64,000 bases of DNA from Microvenator marinus (GTDB lineage: Bacteria; Myxococcota_A; Bradymonadia; Bradymonadales; Bradymonadaceae), in assembly GCF_007993755.1 (NCBI RefSeq), contig NZ_CP042467.1, forward strand, positions 4,240,001 through 4,304,000, read 5' to 3'. The notes beneath the pieces are model-generated. The model was given only the letters and a program-made list of their open reading frames with translations. It ran no database searches and had not been told where the DNA came from. The position numbers were made by a program, and so were the translations under genes. Below, one piece after another: positions 53,573 through 62,205 of the stretch (within the stretch, counting starts at the first letter, position 1; every line of letters begins with the position of its first letter).

Positions 53573-55030
53573 GTACTCCAACACAAGCCCGCGAGCCGTC
53601 TGACCGAGCGTCTCGGACTCCATCAATCCCACCAGATGTTCAAGCTCGGCCGGAAGATTGAATCCCAAATCTTGATTGGCCCCTACTTGCAGCCACTCAA
53701 GAGCCTTGGGGCCCGTCAGCACAACCTCTAGGCCGGGGCGTCCCGCAAGGTCTTGGCAAATTGCACCCAGCTCCAACGTTTCAGCGCCGATCCCCTTGTT
53801 GTAGAGCAGGCTGAAAACCCGCACCGTTGTTGAGGCAGAGACCTCGGCGAAGTCTGCGCCTAAGAGCGTGGCCGAACGCAAAATCTCGCTCACACCCACT
53901 AAATCCGAAGGCTCAAGTTGGTCCAGCGCATCGATAAATGGCTGACAAAGGCTCAGGTCAATACGACCCATGCCGACCAATCCCTTCGACGGTGAGCCTT
54001 CAAACCAGAGGCCAGAGAGCCGCGCCAGTCGGTCTGCGAGGCGGTGTAGGTTGGGCTTTGCTGGCCATGGATCGATCGCACGCTCAAGGGTAGCGGCATC
54101 CACCAACTCATCCGAAGCGCGCATCTGCGCGATCTCCTTGAGCGCATCTTCAACATCCATCATGGAGCGGCGGCATTCCTCGTTGAGCTCCGCACCGAGT
54201 GTGCCTTCCAAGTCCGAAAAGTTGACCACGTGAAAACAAAAATGCGCGAAGCTAAGGGCTTCCTTTCGACTCAAACCCAGAGCGTGTGAAAGCGCCTTTG
54301 TGCCGACAATCAGGTAGTTGACCCAGGCGACCAGATCTCGGACGGGGCGAATGCCTCGCACAACATCAAAGACGCGCTGCCGCGAAGCTGCGATGGCCCT
54401 CGCGAGCTCCCTTAAGTGCGGGTTGTCTCGGAAAGCACTGAGTTCGTGGAACTCGGGACCGTCCACCTCGAACGCGAGCGCGGCGCGCACGACAGGCATG
54501 AATCCATGCGCACGTAGGTGGTCGATCGCGGCGAACTCAAACTTCTTCGAACGCTCGCCTAGATCCGTGTGGTCGAGGCGCCGAGGATTCCAGGCCTCTT
54601 CAAGTTTCATCAGCGCGATGAGGCCGCTTCGTTCTCCAACAAAATTAAGCAGAAGCTCCGTGTTCTCAAACACCGCGTCCACTTGCTCAGCCGCTGATAG
54701 GCCATCCAGTTTCTGGAGTTGTTGGTCAATTTGAATCAGGTGTTCGAGGGTTGATTCGGGTCCTGCTTCGGAATCGAAATTCGTGCCTTCAACGCAAAGT
54801 CTGGCGACGACGGATGAGACCCGTGTGTTTGACTCTACGAGGTCAGCGATCTTATTCGGGTCCAACTCGGAGCAAGTCAACTCGTGCCAAACACGCATCC
54901 AGACCAGGGACTTCTCAACGGCAACCAGCGCGTCGGGTCCAGCCTCGTCGCTGAGGGCCTCAAGCGTTCTGAAAACGAGACGTAGCGTATCCTGAGGTAG
55001 CTCAGGAAGCATCTTGGTGAGTATATTCAT
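53465..55030 (-). CDS. Large helical protein of unknown function
   Basis: 521 residues from ATG 55030, with AAGGA upstream. Almost entirely predicted helix and rich in Leu/Ala/Glu, for example LRLVFRTLEALSDEAGPDAL and LEHLIQIDQQLQKLDGLSAAEQ. No membrane segments or signal. Nothing matches a family I know. The last 36 codons lie antisense to the end of the convergent TPR gene; codon-rich sequence continues to the stop, but that tail may be an extension. A possible sigma-54-like site lies upstream at 55083-55098. Confidence 0.68.
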   Translation of the reverse strand: MNILTKMLPELPQDTLRLVFRTLEALSDEAGPDALVAVEKSLVWMRVWHELTCSELDPNKIADLVESNTRVSSVVARLCVEGTNFDSEAGPESTLEHLIQIDQQLQKLDGLSAAEQVDAVFENTELLLNFVGERSGLIALMKLEEAWNPRRLDHTDLGERSKKFEFAAIDHLRAHGFMPVVRAALAFEVDGPEFHELSAFRDNPHLRELARAIAASRQRVFDVVRGIRPVRDLVAWVNYLIVGTKALSHALGLSRKEALSFAHFCFHVVNFSDLEGTLGAELNEECRRSMMDVEDALKEIAQMRASDELVDAATLERAIDPWPAKPNLHRLADRLARLSGLWFEGSPSKGLVGMGRIDLSLCQPFIDALDQLEPSDLVGVSEILRSATLLGADFAEVSASTTVRVFSLLYNKGIGAETLELGAICQDLAGRPGLEVVLTGPKALEWLQVGANQDLGFNLPAELEHLVGLMESETLGQTARGLVLEYLSSHKIDTTNSAILPVDRDVKVSEARMNFDDGIGA

Positions 55031-55082
55031 TCGGTCCTTCCTTGGTCCGCATAAGTGTTCAAGCGCCGATCCGTGGCGCCAT

Positions 55083-55098
55083 GGCATGCACTATGCCA
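55083..55098 (-). promoter_or_regulatory. Possible sigma-54-like promoter
   Basis: On the minus strand TGGCATAGTGCATGCC shows GG-N10-GC spacing and a TGGCA -24 element. The -12 element reads ATGC instead of TTGC, and the sequence is partly palindromic, so this may be chance. It points at the gene starting at 55030. Confidence 0.3.
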
Positions 55099-55141
55099 GA
55101 AATCTCCTGAGTATTAAAACCTATTGATCATCCAAGAAACG

Positions 55142-55171
55142 AAAAAAGGTCCTCTTGCGAGGACCTTTTTT
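55142..55171 (-). terminator. Perfect intrinsic terminator, works on both strands
   Basis: AAAAAAGGTCCTC (55142-55154) pairs perfectly with GAGGACCTTTTTT (55159-55171) around the loop TTGC. The U-tract forms on both strands. On the minus strand it directly follows the structured small-RNA candidate; on the plus strand it would block read-through from the other direction. Confidence 0.9.
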
Positions 55172-55321
55172 CAGCGTCTTGTCAGGGGGAGGTGACAATA
55201 ACGCAGACTTGCTAGGTGCAAGTCATCGGGTCTGGTGCTTGGAGGGGAACCCACCAGACCCAAGGTTGAAGACTACGTCCGGAGAGCCAGGGGGGACACG
55301 CTCAACCGAACCATCAACCTG
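55142..55321 (-). ncRNA. Candidate small RNA, about 180 nt, with C-rich loops
   Basis: The 350-base gap 55031-55380 holds no credible gene. On the minus strand a consensus promoter (55328-55356) is followed by about 180 bases that end in the perfect terminator. The RNA would have a 10-base-pair hairpin GGGTCTGGTG/CACCAGACCC (55228-55237 with 55252-55261, loop TTCCCCTCC inside), a 7-base-pair hairpin (55206-55212 with 55218-55224) and a long-range pairing AGCGT/ACGCT that closes the whole. Three C-rich single-stranded stretches (CCCCCC, CCCCTCC, CCTCCCCC) could pair with ribosome binding sites. Alternatively the length and rod-like shape suggest a 6S-like RNA. Not SRP RNA, tmRNA or RNase P RNA, as their conserved cores are absent. 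Confidence 0.6.
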
Positions 55322-55327
55322 ATTGGA

Positions 55328-55356
55328 AAATTACAGTCCGAGTGTGTTGCGGTCAA
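55328..55356 (-). promoter_or_regulatory. Sigma-70 promoter of the small-RNA candidate
   Basis: On the minus strand -35 TTGACC (55356-55351), a spacer of exactly 17 bases and -10 TAATTT (55333-55328). Transcription should begin near 55321. There is no ribosome binding site or open frame just downstream. Confidence 0.7.
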
Positions 55357-55380
55357 GTCTTTTTTTAAAAGAAAACCAAA

Positions 55381-56280
55381 TTATTTCGCTGAACTCAAGA
55401 ATGTTTTCATCCATTGGACGATTTTGTCTGTCGCGTCTTCTACAACATAATGCCCGGCGTCTTTGAGGGCATGCACTTCCGCTGCGGGGAATCGCCGCTC
55501 CCACTCCTTCCTGAACTCCGGGTGAAAGCAAAAATCGTCGTCGCCCCAAACGATGAGCATCGGTTTATCCAAAAGGCGTTCGAGGCCGTTTTCCACCTCC
55601 AAGAGTGTCGTGTATGAAGGATGGCTCTCGGACATTGGGATGTCCTCGACAAAACGTTGAATTGCCACACGATTTTCCCAAGAATCATAGGGTGCGAGGT
55701 ACCCGTTGCTGACCGGAGGGATCAGGTTGCTCCGATCGTAGATCGCCCGGAATTGTGCGACGCGTGCAAAGGCGTTTAGTCCACGTACAGCGAGGGGGCC
55801 AAAGCCCGGAACCCTGCACAATGCAATGGAGAAAGGCATCGAGGACGAACGAAAAGCCGCCGTATTGAACACGATGTTTCGCTCGATTTTCTCAGGGTGA
55901 CGCGTCGCAAACCCCATCCCGATCGCTCCGCCCCAATCGTGGACGACCATGGTGATCCGATCCAACGACAGGTGTTCCGAAAGGGATTCTAAATCCTCGA
56001 TTCGCCGCGCAAGTGTGTAGGGATAGTCTTCGGGTTTTTCCGAGAGCCCGCACCCAATATGGTCGATGGCCACACATCTGAACTCGCCGCGAAACGCCAG
56101 GATTAGCTCGCGCCAGTAGAAGGACCAGGTCGGGTTCCCGTGCACAAACAAAAGCACAGGCGCATCTTTTGGGCCCTCGTCCACAAAGTGTAGCTTCGCA
56201 CCGTCCAGCTCCAGAAAATTGGACTCAAAAGGATAAAGATCGCGCCAATCTTGCGCCGCCACTCGCTCTGCACTCACCAT
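55381..56280 (-). CDS. oleB: OleB-type beta-lactone decarboxylase (alpha/beta hydrolase)
   Basis: 299 residues from ATG 56280, which overlaps the oleA stop by seven bases. Haloalkane-dehalogenase-like fold: VHGNPTWSFYW (oxyanion region, 46-56), VVHDWGGAIG with nucleophile Asp 115, VWGDDDFCF (acid) and DAGHYVVED (His). OleB turns the beta-lactone made by OleC into a cis-olefin in long-chain hydrocarbon synthesis. The direct pairing with oleA makes this more likely than a dehalogenase. OleC and OleD are not in the window. Confidence 0.85.
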   Translation of the reverse strand: MVSAERVAAQDWRDLYPFESNFLELDGAKLHFVDEGPKDAPVLLFVHGNPTWSFYWRELILAFRGEFRCVAIDHIGCGLSEKPEDYPYTLARRIEDLESLSEHLSLDRITMVVHDWGGAIGMGFATRHPEKIERNIVFNTAAFRSSSMPFSIALCRVPGFGPLAVRGLNAFARVAQFRAIYDRSNLIPPVSNGYLAPYDSWENRVAIQRFVEDIPMSESHPSYTTLLEVENGLERLLDKPMLIVWGDDDFCFHPEFRKEWERRFPAAEVHALKDAGHYVVEDATDKIVQWMKTFLSSAK

Positions 56281-57290
56281 CGAATCTCCATCATCGAGCA
56301 ATTTAGACCGCTGCCAATCCCCATCAGGGCAATGCGATCGCCAACCTTAAGGTGCCCGCTACTCGCCGCCTGCGAGAGGGTAAACGGAATGGATGCTGGT
56401 CCCATATTTCCATACTCAGGGTAGCTTAAATGGGCCTCTTCTTGGGGGAGGCCAAGCCGCGAGAGCACGGATCTTAAGTGGGCAGACCCAACCTGGTGCA
56501 TCATCAGATGGTTGAGATTAGTCTGAGTCCATCCGAGTTCGCGTTGTGCGGCGCTAAACGTCTGGCCCGCGAGCTCAACGCCCGCCTTGAGCAGGCCAGG
56601 GGCATCGGTGACCATATGATCGCGCTGACCGCGGCAGAGGTGGTTTTGATTGGATGCGCTCAGGCTCACCCCGCCGGTGAAGCGATGTGGAGTACGGCAG
56701 AGATTGGCATGGGAGAGCACCATCGCTGAGGCACCGCTTCCGAGCGTCAGGGTCGCAAAATTATCGCGTAGTTCTTTTTCGCCCACATTTGGCTGCGCCA
56801 ACCACTGAACGGTGGTCTCGACCGGAAGACGGCTCGACTCACCCACCACGATCAGGGCTCGGCGAGCACTTCCGCGCTCGATCATCATCGCCGCGACTTC
56901 CATCGCGTTTAGGAATGCAAGGCACGCGTTCGAGATATCGAAATTAAGGCATGCCGGCCCAAGGCCAAGATTCGCATGAACCGTACTCGCGATACTCGGT
57001 TCGATATAGTCCTTCGAGACAGACGTGCTGATCAATACGTCGATATCATGGGCTTGGACTCGGGCGAGCTCCATCGCACGGCGTCCGGCGTCGGTGGCAG
57101 CGTGACTTGACTCCTGGCCTTCGGGGAAGAACCGCCGAGCCACTACTCCGGTCAGCGAACGGATCAACCCCTGTTTATGACCAAGTCTTGTCAATGTTTG
57201 TGCGAACCCAGCTTCAAGCAGCTCGGATTCCACCCGAATCGGTGCCTCGATATGCGCCACCGACTCGACGCCCACATTCTCAAATTTCAT
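56274..57290 (-). CDS. oleA: OleA-type acyl-CoA condensing enzyme (3-oxoacyl-ACP synthase III-like)
   Basis: 338 residues from ATG 57290, which overlaps the upstream stop (ATGA). Thiolase-fold condensing enzyme with active-site Cys 123 in DISNACLAFLNAM, a Glu at 97 (DYIEPSIAS) in the place of the glutamate typical of OleA, MMHQVGSAH with the active-site His, and PEYGNMGPASIP with the Asn. OleA joins two fatty acyl-CoAs head to head, the first step of long-chain olefin synthesis. FabH-like ketosynthases are the alternative, but the oleB neighbour and the acidic residue favour OleA. Confidence 0.88.
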   Translation of the reverse strand: MKFENVGVESVAHIEAPIRVESELLEAGFAQTLTRLGHKQGLIRSLTGVVARRFFPEGQESSHAATDAGRRAMELARVQAHDIDVLISTSVSKDYIEPSIASTVHANLGLGPACLNFDISNACLAFLNAMEVAAMMIERGSARRALIVVGESSRLPVETTVQWLAQPNVGEKELRDNFATLTLGSGASAMVLSHANLCRTPHRFTGGVSLSASNQNHLCRGQRDHMVTDAPGLLKAGVELAGQTFSAAQRELGWTQTNLNHLMMHQVGSAHLRSVLSRLGLPQEEAHLSYPEYGNMGPASIPFTLSQAASSGHLKVGDRIALMGIGSGLNCSMMEIRW

Positions 57291-57724
57291 CCGCGTCCCT
57301 TCAGTCCAAATACCGGTTCCAACTCCTTCACGATCTTGAAATAGACGTCTTTTTTGAAAGGTTGGTTCAGAATATGGAACTCCTTCTTCACGAGACCTAC
57401 ACACCCAAAGCAAAAAACACAATCATGACAATGGGTTGAGAGGTTGACGTAAGAGCAGCCACTCAGGAATGCTGAATGTTGGCAATACGACGAATTGGAA
57501 AGTCTTGAGCTCGAATGGCAATGGGTGCATCCCGTGCATTCGACCACTTCGGTGCAATAGGTGCACCGGTAGGAGTCGCGGCTTGAACTCGTGAACATGC
57601 ACTCGAAGCAGCGCTCATTCTTCTCGGATTGGTAGGATCCGGGGTTGTCTTTTTGGCCTTCAAACTCTCGCTTAAGCTTGCTTAGCGCCGCCTCGAAGTC
57701 TTTTTTACTACGCGGAATGTCCAC
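57287..57724 (-). CDS. Cys-rich small protein heading the ole genes
   Basis: 145 residues from GTG 57724, with AAGGAG well placed upstream. The centre holds a dense set of Cys and His: ERCFECMFTSSSRDSYRCTYCTEVVECTGCTHCHSS up to SSYCQHSAFLSGCS and HCHDCVFCFGC, spaced at two to five residues and resembling a Cys ladder or zinc/iron cluster domain. The tail (HILNQPFKKDVYFKIVKELEPVFGLKG) is conserved-looking. It overlaps oleA by 4 bases, so it is probably co-translated with it. I do not recognise a function; relatives in deltaproteobacteria are often mislabelled as CaiB/BaiF. Confidence 0.75.
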   Translation of the reverse strand: MDIPRSKKDFEAALSKLKREFEGQKDNPGSYQSEKNERCFECMFTSSSRDSYRCTYCTEVVECTGCTHCHSSSRLSNSSYCQHSAFLSGCSYVNLSTHCHDCVFCFGCVGLVKKEFHILNQPFKKDVYFKIVKELEPVFGLKGRG

Positions 57725-57725
57725 G

Positions 57726-58424
57726 CTAATCTCCTTGACACGTCACCGGTGCTTGTCCGCAAACTCGCGCGCCATTTGCGTCTGAAACACAGTTTTGGCT
57801 AACGCATTCGTCATTGCGGGTGCAGGGTTCACCACTTGGGCGCTGAGGCGTACACGCTTCCGCCTCGCAGTACAACCCAGAACCGTTGCCGCAACTCGAC
57901 TCTTCACAAGGAGAACCTGCTTGAGGGACAAGCTTGCACGAGCCTTCCTCAGCACCCGGCGCTCGCGCACAGAACCCCGAAACACACTCAAAGTCCTCGC
58001 GGCAAAACGAACTCGTGGCGAGCTGCGGGGCCAGGAAGTCTCGGCAGGCCGGGATCGTCATGATAGATGCGGCCTGACCAGGCGAAAGCTCCGCGCAATT
58101 GCGCGCCCGCAAGGCCTCGAGACAGCCATCCTGCGCGTCTGCCTCAACCCTTATGGAACCCCGGCTCAAGGCACTCTCCCATGCAGGAGTTGCAAACGCA
58201 GAGAAAAACGAGGTCAGCTGCCCGGGGCACGCCGCCTCTTCTATCTCAGCGGAGAACAAGGTCTGCCTTTCGGCCGTGTCACAACACTCAAAGATTCGCT
58301 CACATTGCGCTGCGCTGAACTCCTCGACGATCACGCTCAGTTCGGGCCCGGGGTCGTTTCGCTCTTCGCCGCACGCTGAGACGGCAGCTACGCAAATCAG
58401 GATGGTATATAAGTTCCGGTTCAT
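57726..58424 (-). CDS. Cys-rich lipoprotein of unknown function
   Basis: 232 residues; start ATG 58424 with GGAG upstream. Signal MNRNLYTILICVAAVSAC ends in a lipobox. The N-terminal half has Cys pairs (CERIFECCDTAERQ, ACPGQL, GCLEALRARNC), like DUF-type Myxococcota lipoproteins; the C-terminal part has modules of the type CREDFECVSGFC, CEESSCGNGSGLYC and CTRNDECVSQNC. The stop is one base before the GTG of the Cys-rich small protein, so it is probably part of the same operon as oleA and oleB. Confidence 0.75.
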   Translation of the reverse strand: MNRNLYTILICVAAVSACGEERNDPGPELSVIVEEFSAAQCERIFECCDTAERQTLFSAEIEEAACPGQLTSFFSAFATPAWESALSRGSIRVEADAQDGCLEALRARNCAELSPGQAASIMTIPACRDFLAPQLATSSFCREDFECVSGFCARAPGAEEGSCKLVPQAGSPCEESSCGNGSGLYCEAEACTPQRPSGEPCTRNDECVSQNCVSDANGARVCGQAPVTCQGD

Positions 58425-58541
58425 GCGCTCCTGATACCCCTAAGCATGGCTCGGACTCAATTGTTTTCTTGTCTTAGTTTTGCGAATGGTCCAATGATCA
58501 GATAGAAACATTCGAACCGCTCTTGTGATTGTGAGACGTCT

Positions 58542-59900
58542 ATGTGGACTCGTTTAGGTGTTGGAATCGTGGTGCTCTTCGCTGCGGCGTGTGGAGTACA
58601 AATTGAACCCGGGCAGCAACAGGCCGGCCAAGTTTGTTATCAGACCAATGATTGCGCCGATGGGTTGACTTGTTTTGACAGGCGTTGTGCGCCGCTAGCC
58701 ATCCCAGGGGAATCGCCCGGGAACAACATTCCCGGCAATAATCTGAACAACGACAACAACGATAACAACGACAATAATCAGAACAATCCACCGAATAATC
58801 GCCCGGATATGCCGCCCGATATGCCAGCCTGCGTGGTCGGAGAGGCGCGGTGCCTCGACTCCCAAACTCTCGAGATTTGCGTGGATTCGCCTGATGGGCC
58901 AATCCTTGTGGACCAGCGCTGTGACTCTTGCGTGGCCGGGCGCTGTATTCCCGCCGGCGAGTGTGTAGACCGCGATGGTGACGGTTTCGGAATTGGAGAG
59001 TGCAACGGCCCTCAGGACTGCAACGACAGCAATCCGGCAATCAACCCCGGAGCCCCGGAAGATTGCAGTACCCAAGAGGATGACAACTGTAACGGTCGTA
59101 CCAATGAAGGGTGCGAAGAATGTTGTCCAAACGGCTGCGCCGATGGGACGTTTTGCAACACCGAGTGTGTTTGCGAGGACTTCAATCCTAATATCTGTAC
59201 TGAACAGAATCAGCCGTGCAATACCGAAGGCTCGTTCAATAACGGCTTATACTGCGCCTCGTTCAGCGGTGAAGCTCCGAAGTGTTACGGGCTTTGCGAC
59301 CGAACCGATCCGGACCCTGATTCCACGTGTCCATTTCCCAACAGCCGCTGTGCATTCGGAGAAGACGAGTTTGGAGTTTGCCTAACCGAGTGTGTGCCCG
59401 GTAGCTCATGTGGCGCAGCAGACCTCGGCTGCCTCGCGTTTGGAAGTGAAGATCCAGGAGGGATCTGCACGCCGACCACGCCGGGCATTCAGATCGGAGA
59501 CTCATGCGATCCTCTACAGGGTTTCTCGTGTGGCGCAGGCGGGCTTTGTGTTCCGAATCCGAACAATCCCGACCGTGGGCGTTGTGAGCAATCATGCAGA
59601 CCGTTCAGGTTCGCGCTTCAATCCGGCACGGATTGTGACGAAGGTCATTGTATTCCGTTCGCCGAGGACTTCGGTGTGTGCCGCCGAGATAACATGCGCA
59701 CCGAAGGCCAGCCTTGTGCTGCCGAAGGCACCGCATGTAACGCGGATGCTGTCGGCTGTTTCCCATCCTTCCAAGGGCGTCGCTGTCAGCGACTCTGCAG
59801 ATTAGGCCAGGGGAATAATGATTGTACCGCAGGTACTTTCTGTAATCAGTTTGCACCCGACCAAACTGAAATAGGAGTTTGCACGGTGCTGGCACCCTGA
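58542..59900 (+). CDS. MopE-like Cys-rich surface lipoprotein
   Basis: 452 residues. Signal MWTRLGVGIVVLFAAAC (lipobox). A Cys module (CYQTNDCADGLTCFDRRC) leads into an Asn/Asp linker (NNDNNDNN units, bases about 58742-58800) and PDMPPDMP. Next is a MopE-type metal-binding motif (DRDGDGFGIGECNGPQDCND, PAINPGAPEDC, DDNCNGRTNEGC). The rest is many short Cys loops (CTEQNQPCNTEG, CAAEGTACNADAVGC, DCTAGTFCNQF). Probably an outer-surface protein with Ca or Cu binding at the MopE-like motif; role unknown. Confidence 0.82.
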   Translation: MWTRLGVGIVVLFAAACGVQIEPGQQQAGQVCYQTNDCADGLTCFDRRCAPLAIPGESPGNNIPGNNLNNDNNDNNDNNQNNPPNNRPDMPPDMPACVVGEARCLDSQTLEICVDSPDGPILVDQRCDSCVAGRCIPAGECVDRDGDGFGIGECNGPQDCNDSNPAINPGAPEDCSTQEDDNCNGRTNEGCEECCPNGCADGTFCNTECVCEDFNPNICTEQNQPCNTEGSFNNGLYCASFSGEAPKCYGLCDRTDPDPDSTCPFPNSRCAFGEDEFGVCLTECVPGSSCGAADLGCLAFGSEDPGGICTPTTPGIQIGDSCDPLQGFSCGAGGLCVPNPNNPDRGRCEQSCRPFRFALQSGTDCDEGHCIPFAEDFGVCRRDNMRTEGQPCAAEGTACNADAVGCFPSFQGRRCQRLCRLGQGNNDCTAGTFCNQFAPDQTEIGVCTVLAP

Positions 59901-59942
59901 AGACTGAAAGATCAGGTCAAGACATGGACGTCTGGAGTACCT

Positions 59943-62081
59943 ATGAAGATTTGGATAATTTCCGCGCTCGTCCTCTTTCCTCTCTGGGCGACGGCTCAAA
60001 CACCCGATGCATCCCTTGTAAATGCGGGTGATGAAACCAAATTTCGAGTGATCTCGAGATTTGGGCCGGAGAGCAACCAAGAGACCAAACAAGAGACCGG
60101 CGAGGTCGAGTTCTCGCGAGCTTGGGCCCACTACGAAGCCGGGCGACATGCCCAAGCCCTCGCCGAATTCGAAGGCCTGACAAACGGGCTTTTCGCGGAC
60201 TATGCGCTTAGATTTGGGGCCGAGTCCGCTCTGAACCTCAAGGAGTTTGAAAAGGCGCGAAAGATGGCATTGCGCGTCGATAAAGACTCGATCCCTGGCA
60301 CCGAAGCTCAAAGAATCGCTGCGCTCGCCTTGCTCAACTCGGATGAGAAAGCCGCCTCACAAGAACTGGTAAAATTTGCTGACCGCTACCCTACGCGATC
60401 TACAGCGTTGGATGCCCGAGTTTTGGTCACAGGGCTTAAGTCGGTTTCGTCAGAATTGGTCAACGAACAATGGTACAGAATCGCGCGCGATTTTCCTCGG
60501 TCGTCGCATCGTCAAGCCGCCCTGACCGCACTCAAAAAGTCCAAAAGCAAAGACGCAAAAGCTCATCTTGATGAACTCAGCTCTCCCGCTGGCCAACTAC
60601 GATATTGGAACGCTGTCTACGACGCTCATCAAAGCCAGGAGGTCGTCGATGGCCTCGGAAAGGAGCTCCCAAAGTTCAAGACAGGCAGCGACGCCTGGTG
60701 CGAAGCTAACTTCCTGGTCGCACATAGCCTCACGAAACTCAGGAAGCACGCCGAGAGTGTGGCGCCGTACACTACCGTGATCAAGAAATGCAAAGGGGTT
60801 GGGAATTGGTATCTGAGGGCGCTTTACCTTGGCGGCAAAGGCCACTGGAACGCCGGAGATACGAAGGCCGCGCTTGAAGTCTTCGAACGGATCTGGACCG
60901 AGTTTCCGAATCACTCGTACGCCGACGATGCCGCTTATTTTTCGGCACGGATCCACCGTTCGGCCAACGACGACAAGAAAGCGGAGAGTCTACTCGAAAA
61001 ACAGGTCAGGAGCTGGCCAGACGGAGACATGGTCTCGGACGCCCATTGGTTGAAGATTCGACCACTCTTCGCGGCCAAAAAGTACAAAGAGATCGTCGCC
61101 TACATCGACTCGCTCAAGGAGACGGGAGAGCAAGACCTCTACTCGATGGGACGCATGGCCTATTTCAGGGCCAGGGCGCTGGAGCTCAAGGCCGGAAAGG
61201 TTAAGGGAGCCGCAGAACAAGCCTACCTCGCCGTGATTGAGCAGTACCCGATGTCCTATTACGCGCTCATGGCGCTCAACCGGTTGAACGGCGCTGGAAT
61301 CGAGTTTGAGCCAAAGCCCACCAAAGGTGAGGCGGTTGAGACGTCCGCGGAGCTTGAAGCAGATTTACGGTTTAGGCGAGGCATGGCGTTTGTAAGACAG
61401 GGCATCGACTCGTTGGCCAAGCTGGAGTTTCAGGAACTCACAAAGGCGAAGACCGATCTCTGGCAGGTAGCACTACTCATGCACAAGGCCGCCGCCTACA
61501 CCTACTCCCATGATATCGCACGTCGGCGGATCGATGGGTGGATGACGCACTACCCGGACGAGAACGCTCTCAGATGGCAGATTGGGTTCCCCGCCCCGTT
61601 CGAAGAAGATGTGAGACTCTGGGCTAAGAAACGAGAGATCCCTGCAGCGCTCGTCTGGGCGATCATGCGCGAGGAGTCAGGGTTTTCGCCTGGAATTGAG
61701 AGCTGGGCAAACGCAAAGGGCCTTCTGCAACTCATGGACTCCACTGCGGAAAGGATGGCGAAACTCGATGCGCTCAAGGGATTCGAGCCGCGTATCCTCT
61801 TCGACTCGAAGACCAATATCCGTCTCGGAACGCGTTATCTCTCCGAACTCTCGTCTCAAGTCGACGATCACCCCGTGCTCATGATCGCTGGATATAACGG
61901 AGGAATGGGCAATGTGGGCAGGTGGCTCAAGGAAAAAGAGTCCGAGGATCTCGATCTCTTTGTGGAGGATATCCCGTTTGGCCAGACCAGAAATTACACC
62001 AAACGTGTGCTCCAGACCTATTGGATCTACGCCTGGCTTTGGGACGAACATACCGTTCCGAAGTTCGATATGAAGTTGTAG
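59943..62081 (+). CDS. slt: Soluble lytic murein transglycosylase (Slt type)
   Basis: 712 residues with a signal peptide (MKIWIISALVLFPLWATAQT). A long alpha-helical superhelix with TPR-like repeats (about 50-520) is followed by an SLT goose-lysozyme domain: IMREESGFSP (catalytic Glu 578), SWANAKGLLQLMDSTA and MIAGYNGGMGNVGRW, the standard Slt signature. It cleaves peptidoglycan between MurNAc and GlcNAc, forming 1,6-anhydro ends. Length and order match Slt70. It stands 43 bases after the MopE-like gene. Confidence 0.93.
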   Translation: MKIWIISALVLFPLWATAQTPDASLVNAGDETKFRVISRFGPESNQETKQETGEVEFSRAWAHYEAGRHAQALAEFEGLTNGLFADYALRFGAESALNLKEFEKARKMALRVDKDSIPGTEAQRIAALALLNSDEKAASQELVKFADRYPTRSTALDARVLVTGLKSVSSELVNEQWYRIARDFPRSSHRQAALTALKKSKSKDAKAHLDELSSPAGQLRYWNAVYDAHQSQEVVDGLGKELPKFKTGSDAWCEANFLVAHSLTKLRKHAESVAPYTTVIKKCKGVGNWYLRALYLGGKGHWNAGDTKAALEVFERIWTEFPNHSYADDAAYFSARIHRSANDDKKAESLLEKQVRSWPDGDMVSDAHWLKIRPLFAAKKYKEIVAYIDSLKETGEQDLYSMGRMAYFRARALELKAGKVKGAAEQAYLAVIEQYPMSYYALMALNRLNGAGIEFEPKPTKGEAVETSAELEADLRFRRGMAFVRQGIDSLAKLEFQELTKAKTDLWQVALLMHKAAAYTYSHDIARRRIDGWMTHYPDENALRWQIGFPAPFEEDVRLWAKKREIPAALVWAIMREESGFSPGIESWANAKGLLQLMDSTAERMAKLDALKGFEPRILFDSKTNIRLGTRYLSELSSQVDDHPVLMIAGYNGGMGNVGRWLKEKESEDLDLFVEDIPFGQTRNYTKRVLQTYWIYAWLWDEHTVPKFDMKL

Positions 62082-62205
62082 GCGCGCATTAAATTGATGA
62101 ACTTAGAATTTCTGTGATAGGAATGTATGGAAAATTCCGTTCAGGGTTGCGTCTTCAGTTGGGTAGACTATCCTTGTGGCTCGGAATTGTGCGTAAGGTC
62201 AGTGC

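Noticed and set aside
55172-55321. SRP RNA, tmRNA or RNase P RNA
   Set aside because: The conserved cores of these RNAs are not found on either strand, so I left the RNA unassigned.
55381-56280. Haloalkane dehalogenase as the primary call
   Set aside because: The fold matches, but the overlap with an OleA-type gene favours OleB; the dehalogenase call cannot be fully excluded.
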